This document shows, in pieces, positions 55,741-64,000 of a stretch of DNA of 64,000 bases; position 1 is the first letter of the stretch, and each line of letters opens with the position of its first letter. Position numbers and translations under genes: made by a program. Under the pieces are notes generated by a model. The model was not told the DNA's origin and ran no database searches. It saw nothing but the letters and a program-made list of their open reading frames with translations. This DNA comes from Symbiodinium natans (Eukaryota > Sar > Dinophyceae > Suessiales > Symbiodiniaceae): assembly GCA_905221605.1 (NCBI GenBank), contig CAJNDS010002717.1, positions 124,001-188,000 of the forward strand, in the 5' to 3' direction.

Positions 55741-58700
55741 TCCCAGCTCACGCTCGGCCGCCTCAGTCTCTTCTGCTTCTGGCTCCGTCAGAGGGGTGAA
55801 GAACTCCTGTCACTGGGCCACTGGAACTTGGAGCACTCGGCTGATGGGTCTGATCGAAAACATCAACTTGCTTTGGTTGAGTTGAAGCGCATGGTGCAAC
55901 CTGCAGAAACAGCAAAGGTCCTTCACCTTCTCTTCGACGATTTGCAAGGGTGTCCTGAAAAAAGTGCGTCTAATGCGATCCGAGCTGGAACTGAGAGGTC
56001 GCGCTGAGGCGCCGTCTCTGGAGGCCTCGCAACCTCTGCAGCTCGTGCGAGCGCATCTGTGCAGTCCTGCGTGGACCTCATCTGAAGCTGAACCAAGCAA
56101 AGCCGGACTAAGCTTGGCTTAGCTGGCTCAGGATACCTCAGGATCATGCTGCGTCCCGTAACTCTTTACAAAGAATTCCATGATGTTCGAGAGGCCAGGC
56201 ACCTGACAAAGACCGAATGTTCACAGAGTAAGTCATGCAAGGACACAACCAGCGCCTTCGGTAGCTTGATGCCAACCTCGACATAGTTGGTAGCGACGAT
56301 TTCGTCGCCCTTCCAGCCTTGGACGTGATGCACCGAAAGCAGATGATTCCGAGCTGGCTTCATGCCCTCATGTAGTACATGGGTGATTGGATTGTATCCC
56401 GATGCAAGTCGAGATCACTGCTGATTTGGGCCCTCGTCCAACCAGCTGCTGAAATCGTGAGCCTTGGGGAGCTGCGCATGTTCCCTTCTGCACACCAGTG
56501 CGTGACACCAGCAGAAGCTCAGCTCCGTTCGTGCTTCGGAAAGGGAAACCTAGCTGAAGGGTGAAGATGCCCTCGCCGTTCTGCAAAACAAGGTCTCCCT
56601 CCAATCTGCCCTGCTCGCGGGGGCATCTTTGGAAAAAATAGCCATGGCAAAACATGCAAAGAGCGCGATTTGCCAAGCGAGTGGGCTTAAGGCCCTGTGG
56701 CCTCGTAGGCGCCGGAGGTCACTTGGCCGCGCAGGTTGCGCAGCTGCGTTAAAAACTTGGGGGCCTCAGCATGGTCCAAAATGGAGACGATGTGGGAGAT
56801 GGAGAACGAAAAGGGAGCAACAACCTTTAGGAGAGACGCAAAGAAAAAAGAGAGCGGGACGGAAGCAAGAAGACAAGGAGGGCGAGAGATAGTGAGTAGT
56901 GAGCCGAGAGCGAGGTTTTAAGCGACAGAACGAGCGAGAGAGAGAGAGAGAAAGAGAGCTGGAGAGAGAGAGAGAGAGAAAGAAAGAGAGAGATAGAGAG
57001 AGTTAAAATGGAGAGTGAAATAGACCACCCAACAGCACAAATGAGAGTTGGGGTCACCCAGCGGACACTCGTGAGCGGCTTGTGCTTCGTGTCTGGTTGG
57101 AACAATGTCTCACGTGATCCTCCCACTTTGTGCGACGTCGACACCCCAGATGAACGACATTCTGTAAATCTTAAAATGCAAACCCCTGGTGCACACGCTT
57201 TGCCGGCTTGGGTAGCACACCTGCCGAGCGTTGCCGAGAGCTGTTCTGTGGATTTGCTTCACGAGGTGTTGTTACAGTTGGGAGTGACAAGCTTTTGCGA
57301 TAGCCCCGTCTGCTCTTAGCTTACCTTGACGATCCATGCTTGAGTACCGCAGCAGGCCACGACCACTGAAGTTTAGTGGCTTAGTGCTTTACTCCACTTC
57401 GGGTTCAGGCAACCCTGTTGTGCACTGCGTCCTTGTACGACTCGAGTTTTGGGCTTTCGGGCTGTTCGACTTCAGACAATGAAACTGGGCACCCCCAATC
57501 ACTCTACAAATCCCACACAACAGACCCATCAAGTGAGTCTTTGGAACGTGGGCCTGGGTCTGTCTGCGTAGACGCTCATTACTAGATCTTCGCCTTGCTT
57601 TGGGAGCCGAAATTTCAGAGAGCTGCCGCATGAACGGATTCCCCTGGCGACGCATATTGCAACGGTTGCTGCCTTGCGACACCGACTTTCTGTACCAATC
57701 TTCTTGCTCCTGTATTGTGAAGCTCTTCTCTATGCCAGTTTTCGGTCGCCAATGCTTCACATGAAACCCCAGGCCGGGGAGGTCACTGGGAACATTCGCG
57801 ATAGGGAGTCGTTCGGCCGCGGAGGCTCCGGCCACGGTACTTGTGATGCCGAAGGTTCGGGGCCCCATGGCGATGCAGGCTTTGCAACACGGCGCTTGGT
57901 CTCGCCACGAATGCCTCGGTCCGTGACTTTGGTACAATACGATAAGACGTATCGGCAAGTTGCCCGACAGGAGCCGGGAACACGGAGAGCTTATTCTGAC
58001 CGAGCGAGAGAGTGACAGCGAGAGCGCGAGGGAGACCCACAGAGACGGAGAGTGAGAGCGAATATGAAGGTGAGAAATGGAAAGAATGGAGAGCAGGTTA
58101 AATAAGTAGAGGCAGGGCAATGTCGAGAGCTTCCCGAGCTTCCAGTGCTTCAAGCAGCTTCGGGCACCACACCTCGCATTGCTCGCATGTGACATCCTTC
58201 TCTGGGGTCTTGGCGGGGATGGAGATGGTGCTCCCCATGACCTCGTAGAGCACCGGCCTGGAACGGAGCCGGCGCATGGGGCTCATGTCCGCAGATCTCT
58301 CCGCAGAGGTCCGGGCGGCAACGAGAGCATGTACAGATTTCTCGACCTAAGTGCCGCATTCCCCGGGGGGACGTGCGGCAGTGCGCTCGAGTGCGCGCGA
58401 GTCTCAAGTCGCCCTTAGGCCCTTGGGGGCGGCGCTCATCCACCACCTCCACCTACGCGTTAAACGACGTCAACTTTCACAGGCGGACTCAGAGACACAG
58501 AGGCACAGAAACTGCGACTGGCCTCCCATCCTTCTTGGGCCATTGCCTCGCAAGGAAGGCCATGGGCCATGCGAACTTGAACGTCGCCATACCGCTCTGC
58601 ACACGTCCGCAAGCGTCTGCACCCCTCTGCACAGACGGCTCTCCTCTAGGATTTGGCGGTCGGAGCCGGCCATCAGGTTCGCGGCGCCCTGCAGAGGGGG

Positions 58701-58847
58701 GGATGAAGAAAGCTCGGGAACGTCACGCGGAGACTGTTCGCGGCAAGTGACTTGTGGCTTCTCGCCTCTGCTCCTGCTTTCTGGACTTTCTGCTTCTTTG
58801 GCTCGATGTCCACGGAGACGACGAGGTTCGCCTCCTCCATTCCAGGC
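55741..58847 (-). CDS. Paralogue C of a large protein, possibly VPS13-like
   Basis: Exons in order: 58847-58781 (PGMEEANLVVSVDIEPKKQK), 58688-58623 (GAANLMAGSDRQILEESRLC), 58596-58523 (SGMATFKFARPMAFLARQWP, GC donor), near 58457-58403 (VDERRPQGPKGDLRL), one ending 58203 (PVLYEVMGSTISIPAKTP, GA donor), 56610-56530 (GRLEGDLVLQNGEGIFTLQL), 56462-56432 (LTISAAGWTR, GC donor), 56317-56256 (WKGDEIVATNYVEVGIKLPK, GC donor), about 56202-56155 (VPGLSNIMEFFVKSYG), about 56082-56020 (STQDCTDALARAAEVARPPE), from 55954 (TPLQIVEEKVKD), from 55806 (EFFTPLTEPEAEETEAAERE). Exon lengths 67, 66, 74, 81, 31 and 62 equal those of D. The gap 58.2-56.6 kb is much longer than in D and holds a (GA)n tract. VPS13-like identity is only an inference. 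C and D may be separate genes or repeats of one very long gene. Confidence 0.6.
56935..57002 (+). repeat. GA microsatellite
   Basis: (GA)n with AGAAAG interruptions inside the long intron-like gap of paralogue C. A second GA-rich tract follows at 58005-58090. Confidence 0.9.
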
Positions 58848-58849
58848 CT

Positions 58850-59190
58850 TGGACTCCAGTCCAGGTGATGATTGGCGAGGCGACATGTCACTCAAGGACG
58901 TGCCACTGAGGTGACTGACACTTCGGGCGGTGGCTGCACAGCAACCTCTGCAACAGACCTCGATTTTGTGGTCATGAGGGCAGTACGGACAACCCAGCCG
59001 AAAGTCCGAAAATCAGATGAAACAAATTAGTCTCAAGCTCTTGCTCTGAGTTGTCCTGCTCCACATCCACAGCCTGTCATGCGCGCTGAGCCTTTCTTCT
59101 CCAACCAGCTTGATGCGTATCACAGCGATGCAGCGTGGATGCAAAAGCACACAGCGAGCACAGCAGCCGTTTGTCAGCTCTGGCTTACGA
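58850..59190. other. Upstream of paralogue C; nothing assigned
   Basis: Short spacer-like sequence. First exons of gene C would be expected here or further upstream but were not recognised. Confidence 0.3.
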
Positions 59191-59198
59191 TGCGCTAC

Positions 59199-59202
59199 AG
59201 CT

Positions 59203-59274
<72 letters not shown>

Positions 59275-59275
59275 G
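59199..59275 (+). repeat. Pure CAG triplet array
   Basis: About 25 uninterrupted CAG/GCA triplets. Frames read poly-Gln, poly-Ser or poly-Ala on plus and poly-Ala, poly-Cys or poly-Leu on minus. No splice evidence makes any of them coding. Confidence 0.97.
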
Positions 59276-59279
59276 CTCC

Positions 59280-60330
59280 AAGCTTCAATCAATCGGGGCA
59301 TTGCACTCAGAGGCATTCAACGCATCAATTCTTAGAGAAGCTGTCAAGCGTATTTCGCTATCCGAAAAGGGGTCCAACACATCTTTAAAACTTTGATCAA
59401 ACCCGACATATGAACGCTTGCCTCCAGCACCTCGAAGGCCTGCAAGCCCCAAAAGGGCCCACCGCACACGTCGCACTGCTTTCAGAGCCAAAAGCCCGGG
59501 CACCCCGCCTCCTGGGTGGGTTCTTCCTCTGCCGGCTCCTCTCTGGGCTCAACTGTTTCCTCCTCTTGCCTCGAGGCATCTTTAACATCTTAAAGATTCA
59601 TAAGTCATGAGGGTCAAAGGCTTTGGATGATTTCGCAGTGGCCTTCAGAGTCCCTATGCGCTTAAGAGGCTCTCGCCTGGGCCTCGCTTCTTGCACATCC
59701 TGCTCCGGCTCTGGAGCCTCCTTTTCCGCTTTCTCCGCGTCTGCCTGAGCAACACTCGCCCCCCCAAGTAAATCCGAAATAATTCCCCTCATTTCCCCTC
59801 CCTACACCGAGGCTTCTGCCATGCCCAAGGCCGCTTGCGCCGACTGCCACCAGTCTTCGGAGTCCTTGCCGTGCAGCAAGATGCACGGCCCGCACGGCCC
59901 CCAAGCACACTAGAACACCCCAAAGCTCAACTGTTCATGAACCCACTCAAATGTGAAGGAGTTGGCAACTTCCCGTGATCTCACTTCTGATTCCCCCCGA
60001 AAACAACAGAAGCGAAATTCAAAAACAACGGCCACTTGAAGTCCAGGCAAGTAAGCCTTGCCAACACCAACGCGTGTTCGCGCCTCCTCCTCCTCCTTCT
60101 CCGGAGACTCCGCATCCTCGGAACCTGGGAAAAAAAGCGGGTCATCAGCCCGGTGATTCTCTTGGGGTTTCGGTTTCCCTTGAGGTGGGATGTCACTGGG
60201 GCTTAGCTAGCCTAGGGCAAAGGCGGCTTCCGGTGCCAAGGACCGCTGCAACCACCGAAGTCTTGACGGACGCGAGGACGTTGAGGAGACCTACTGAGAA
60301 AAAAACAGGAGATATAGAATTAATTGCATT
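59280..60330. other. No supported gene
   Basis: Minus frames near 59600-59790 (QADAEKAEKEAPEPEQDVQE) are acidic and could be an exon of a charged protein, but no splice sites were confirmed. The rest shows nothing. Confidence 0.35.
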
Positions 60331-60357
60331 CATATGTAGATATATATATATATATAT

Positions 60358-62175
60358 GCTACCCCCCCTCAGCGACCTACCCTTTTTAGGCCTTTTTTAC
60401 AAAAAAAGAATAACGAAGGCACAAAAGTGGCGTAGTTAATCACCGGGTAATGAAGGACATCTATTCGGACACCCACCTCGCAGTCCCCGATAAGCCAGCA
60501 TTGGATTAATCTATATTTTGAATCTGAAGCGGACAATGCTGTTTTTAGGTTTTTAGATCTTTGGTTTTTTCTAGGCAAATTGTGCGTTTAACGGGCAAAT
60601 AATGTTTTGTTGAGCAACTGATATATATATATATATATATATACAGTTGTGTTTGTACTAGGCAAAGAATTAATCAAATACTATCTGACAAGTCCACTGA
60701 AATACCTTATGTTTACATATTCATGAAACATTGTGCTTATTATTGTATGCGAATTTAACTCCTGGAGTATCAAGTACATAGCCCAATCTGACTCAAGCGA
60801 ATACTATTCAAAATACCATACTCAACTAATATATGAAATAAACACGAACGGCAACGGAAGCGATTCTACTTAAATAACAATGTAAAAGACTTCTCAGGTA
60901 CTAAATAAGACCACTTATATACCTTCCTAGAAAAGTAGTTAGTAAAGGCCATAGCACAAGAATACTGCTTTGTGCATAAGAATTTTGTTCTAGGCAAAGT
61001 ATAAACCAAATACTATCTGAATACACTGTAGTAACTTATGTTTACATATTCATGAAATATTTGTTGTTTTGAAATCATCATTCTATGCGATTTTTCTACT
61101 AGAGTAAGTATTGAGTAAATAGCCCAATCTGACTCAAATGAACACTATTTAAAATACCATACCCAACCAACATGTGAAACAAAAACTAATGGAAATAGAA
61201 CACTATTCAAAATACCATACCCAACTGAAATATGCAATAAACACGAATGGAAATAGAAGCGGTTCTACTTACATAACAATGTAAAAGACTTCTCAAGTAC
61301 TAAATAAAAACCACTTATATGCCTTCCTAGAAATATAGTTAGTAAAGGCCAATGCTGCTTTGTACATAAATAGAATGTGTGCTAGGCAAAGTATTAATCA
61401 AATACTATTTGAAAAGTTCACTGAAATATCTTATGTTTACATATTCATGAAATAGCGCCCAACTTGACTCAAGTGACTACTATTTAAAGGACCGTACTCA
61501 ACCAAAATACGAAATAAACACTAACAGCAATAGAAGCTATTCTACTTGCATAACAATGAAATCTTTGTTTCTGAAGCATTTCATTAAGACCACTTATATA
61601 CTATGTCCGAAAGGCGCAACTTGCAGAAATAAGCTTGAAAATGCACAATCTTCCTAGAAAAGTACTTAGTGAAGGCCATGCACAAGCAAAATCGCAAGTA
61701 CAAAAACACACTTAAAAATGCGTAGTTATTGCCACGTAAAGGCGAACCAAAAAACCAAAATACCAAAACCAAAAAACCAAAAAAAACAAAAATAACACAA
61801 CCAAAAAAAAACAAAAAAAAACCAAACGAACCAAATAAAACAATTTTCCGGAACTCTTGGAGAAGCCTCGTAGGGATTCCTGAGAGTTCCGGAAAATTGG
61901 TTTTTTTTTGTTTTTTTTGGTGTTTTTTTGTTTTTTTTGGTTTTTTGGTTTTTTTGGTTTTTTTGGTTTTGGTTTTTTTGGTTTTTTGGTTTTGGTTTTT
62001 TTGGTTTTTCTGGTTTGGTGCTTTTGGTTTTTAATTGCCTGTGTATTCGGATTTTAGTTTCAGTTTACTCTACGCCCTAAGAAACACGCTATATTGCACA
62101 CCGAGTTTGCTTGCAGTGCAGCTGGATGACTTAAGACAAGGCGAAAAAGGGTAGGTCACTGGGGGGGGTACCATA
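60358..62175. mobile_element. TA-embedded element Y with AT-rich core
   Basis: Left end, directly after (TA)n: GCTACCCCCCCTCAGCGACC, then TACCCTTTTT. Right end: AAAAAGGGTAGGTCACTGGG, GGGGGTACC, then (TA)n. The ends form an imperfect terminal inverted repeat of about 38 bases sharing the GCTACCCCCC cap with X1. The core is far more AT-rich than the rest of the window and holds three tandem blocks of 330-390 bases, each with CTAGGCAAAG (60658, 60990, 61382) and TATGTTTACATATTCATGAA. Near 61740-62030 lie CCAAAAA and GGTTTTT tracts in inverted orientation around a hairpin (CAATTTTCCGGAACTC at 61840). No credible coding region was seen. Confidence 0.6.
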
Positions 62176-62239
62176 TATATATATATATATATATACATGT
62201 ATACATGTGTACATGGTTCGGGCTCTCGGTTCGCCAGGC

Positions 62240-62545
62240 CCCCCCAACCCCCATGGTATTCCCCCCCTCCCCTAAACCCGAAAACACCCTCCCCTAACCC
62301 TAAACCTTCAACCGTACACCCTAAACCCTAGACATCACCACCGGGGTGGTGCAGGGGCCGGGGGGGGAGGGGAGGCCTAAACCCTAAAACTGAAACCATT
62401 GAAACACCCTCCCCTAAACCTTAAACATCCAACCGTACACCCTAAACCCTAGACATCAAATCTTCCGACCACACCACCGGGGTGGTGCAGGGGCGGGAGG
62501 CCTAAACCCTAAACCTGAAGCCATAAACCCGAAACCTTCGACACT
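62240..62545 (+). repeat. Decayed CCCTAAA repeat with 119-bp duplication
   Basis: Many CCCTAAACCC words in imperfect order. A block containing ACCGTACACCCTAAACCCTA and GACATCA, then CACCGGGGTGGTGCAGGGG, occurs twice about 119 bases apart (from about 62289 and 62408), the second with a short insertion. It lies directly beside element Y. Confidence 0.8.
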
Positions 62546-62549
62546 GGGT

Positions 62550-62690
62550 GGGGAAGGGGGGGTGGGAAAGGGGAAGGGCGGGCAAGGGGAGGCAAGGGGA
62601 GGCAAGGGGGGGGGGGGGGGGGGGTGGGACGGGTGGGGGCGGTGGAAGGGGGGCGGGGGAGGGAAGGGAGGGGGGCGGGCCGCACCCAGC
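62550..62690 (+). repeat. G-rich tract
   Basis: Runs of G interrupted by A, C or T, including about 16-18 consecutive G at 62608-62625. It has the form expected to make G-quadruplexes on the plus strand. Confidence 0.85.
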
Positions 62691-62694
62691 AAAA

Positions 62695-62881
62695 TAAAAA
62701 CAATAACAATAATACTACTAAGAATAATGATGATGATGATGGTGATGATGACAACAATATTAATAACAAGAACAAGGACGAGAACAAGAACAAGAACAAG
62801 AACAATAGCAATAGCAATAGCAATAGCAATAGCAATAGCAATAGCAATAGCAATAATACTAATAGTTATGATTATTATGCC

Positions 62882-62919
<38 letters not shown>

Positions 62920-62930
62920 CATATATGTAT
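62695..62930 (+). repeat. Compound microsatellite
   Basis: In order: AATAAC-type words, GAT triplets, (AACAAG)n at about 62765-62800, (AGCAAT)n at about 62800-62855, then (TA)n at 62884-62915 and TACATA words. Confidence 0.9.
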
Positions 62931-63000
62931 ACACACACAGACAAACATTCGGTATCCAAAAAACTCGCATTCGCCCGTTTGCTATGAGTTGTCCATGAAC

Positions 63001-63296
63001 ATCTGTGCCTGATGTCGCATCCTCCTCGGGCTTGGGTTCCTGGAGCTGCTCCTGCAAAAAGAGGACAAAGGAGGAGGCTCTGTTCATGGGTTTAGATAGC
63101 CAGATGGCACAGCTCAGATCGGCCTCCTTCGGCTTCCTCTGCCTGCAAAGCAAAAAGTCTAACCCTACTGCTGCATGAAATTGCAGAGAATTTGCACGTG
63201 CGCACGGAAAAGGCGTAGCCTTATGAGCTCCACATGGGATGACGGTCCATTGATGAGGCCATCCCACCACTCCGACGTTGTCCTTTCTGACATCTG
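63001..63296 (-). CDS. 3' exons of an unidentified helical protein
   Basis: After a CAG at 63297-63299 the frame MSERTTSEWWDGLINGPSS, HVELIRLRLFRAHVQILCNF and MQQ runs to about 63168. A last exon 63051-63001 (EQLQEPKPEEDATSGTD) lies between CAG and a GT donor (62999-63000). Between them, a piece after CAG at 63143-63145 reads either AEEAEGGRSELCHLAI or, in another frame, RKPKEADLSCAIWL. The phase does not settle which, and the apparent intron before it would be only about 30 bases. Amphipathic helices followed by an acidic tail. Family unknown. Confidence 0.45.
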
Positions 63297-63299
63297 CTT

Positions 63300-64000
63300 T
63301 GGGACTGCATAATTGCACAGGTGGCTGTCATCTCCTTCGCCATGAAGCTTCGTGTTGCGTCGTTTCCTTGGCATAAACCCAAGAACTGCTGTCACCACCA
63401 CATGCCTCGGCGCCGACCTTCAACAACCACTGCTTCAAATCATCATGGTCTGTCCGCCGCCCTCTCGCCTCCGGAACGAGAAGCTACAGTGCATCAGTCA
63501 AATGCTACACCAATGCACGTATCGGTTGCATTGGCATATCCAGGCTCACCAGTGCCTTCTTCGCCTTGGCCTTCTTGCTGGATTGCCTACACAACATACT
63601 GCAGGTCTACAGATCCGAGGCGTTGCGGCGTTGCAATGTCTGGTCCCTGATGACAAGGAAGACACATCAGGCCTTCGCTCGTCGACGTCGCCCCTGCAGA
63701 AGGAGGTTCTGTCTTCCATAGCATGACGGGCATTGGGCAACCATGCTGAAGGATGCCCCCACCCTTCAAAGAGGCCGAAGACGGCAAGGGCGACCAAGCC
63801 GGTCCGGCTCCAGAGTCCTGTCAGACTGTCAGTGCTCATCATGGCTGTACTTCCGCTTCGCATTCAGTGTGTGACTCGTGTTGCGTCTCCTGTTCTCTCT
63901 GGGACCGTGCTGGCAGCTGCTGGACCTACTGAAGCGGCATGGCACTGGCATGTGAACATGCGAACTGATGTACAGCCAATGTATCACTGGAGCCTTGAAA
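63300..64000. other. No supported gene
   Basis: Frames exist on both strands (minus 63546-63863, plus 63321-63726), none with clear splice support. Upstream exons of the 63.0-63.3 kb gene are likely to continue here and beyond the window. Confidence 0.35.

Noticed and set aside
59013-59396. Poly-Gln, poly-Ser or poly-Ala protein
   Set aside because: The frames depend on the pure CAG array and have no acceptor or donor of matching phase.
60358-62175. Organelle DNA insertion
   Set aside because: AT-richness suggested it, but no mitochondrial or plastid gene or rRNA fragment is readable, and the segment is bounded by inverted C/G-capped ends.
1-64000. tRNA, rRNA, snRNA genes and dinoflagellate spliced-leader relics
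   Set aside because: I looked by eye for tRNA T-loop words, conserved rRNA words and the spliced-leader core (CCATTTTGGCTCAAG) on both strands and found none. A covariance-model search would be more sensitive.

Overview
The window looks like nuclear DNA of a dinoflagellate, most likely a core, Suessiales/Symbiodiniaceae-like species; the species call is an inference. Three observations support this. (1) Recognisable genes are split into many very small exons whose introns start with GC or GA about as often as GT and end in AG, a known dinoflagellate habit. (2) An interstitial TTTAGGG array is present, the telomere repeat type of plants and dinoflagellates. (3) Every exon I can defend, from 4 kb to 63 kb, lies on the minus strand, as in the long one-way gene arrays of these genomes. 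I saw no prokaryotic features: no operons, ribosome sites, tRNA, rRNA or CRISPR.

Layout. 1-4.1 kb: nothing convincing. 4.1-6.1 kb: a 386-codon intronless frame for a secreted protein and the 3' end of another gene. 6.5-11.8 kb: telomere-like and simple repeats, one weak exon pair. 11.87-14.42 kb: the best gene, a MAP-kinase-type protein kinase in at least 16 exons. 15.5-21.4 kb: exons of several unidentified proteins, including a conserved acidic coiled-coil protein (20.96-21.41 kb). 22.3-24.0 kb: a large palindromic minisatellite. 24.5-33.8 kb: scattered exons, including a coiled-coil protein and a probable RNA-binding (RRM-like) protein at 31.4-32.6 kb. 35.2-39.4 kb: an 8-bp satellite, two inverted repeat elements capped by C/G runs and set in TA repeats, and more microsatellites.

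40.1-48.9 kb holds two tandem paralogues (A and B) of a charged coiled-coil protein that starts MSKKVVTKKK. B has gained extra copies of an exon pair. 49.3-50.7 kb is the 3' end of an EF-hand gene. 51.2-59 kb holds a second tandem duplication (C and D) of a large protein that may be VPS13-like. 60.36-62.18 kb is a third TA-embedded element with an AT-rich core. 63 kb has the 3' exons of another gene.

The most interesting signal is the comparison of duplicated exons. At identical positions and with identical exon lengths, paralogues use GT in one copy and GC in the other, or GC in one and GA in the other. This gives an internal record of donor dinucleotides drifting while the splice position stays fixed. 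Second is the family of TA-embedded, poly-C/G-capped elements. All exon models were read by eye from translation, phase and AG acceptors. No alignment or transcript data was available, so gene ends and first exons are mostly undefined.
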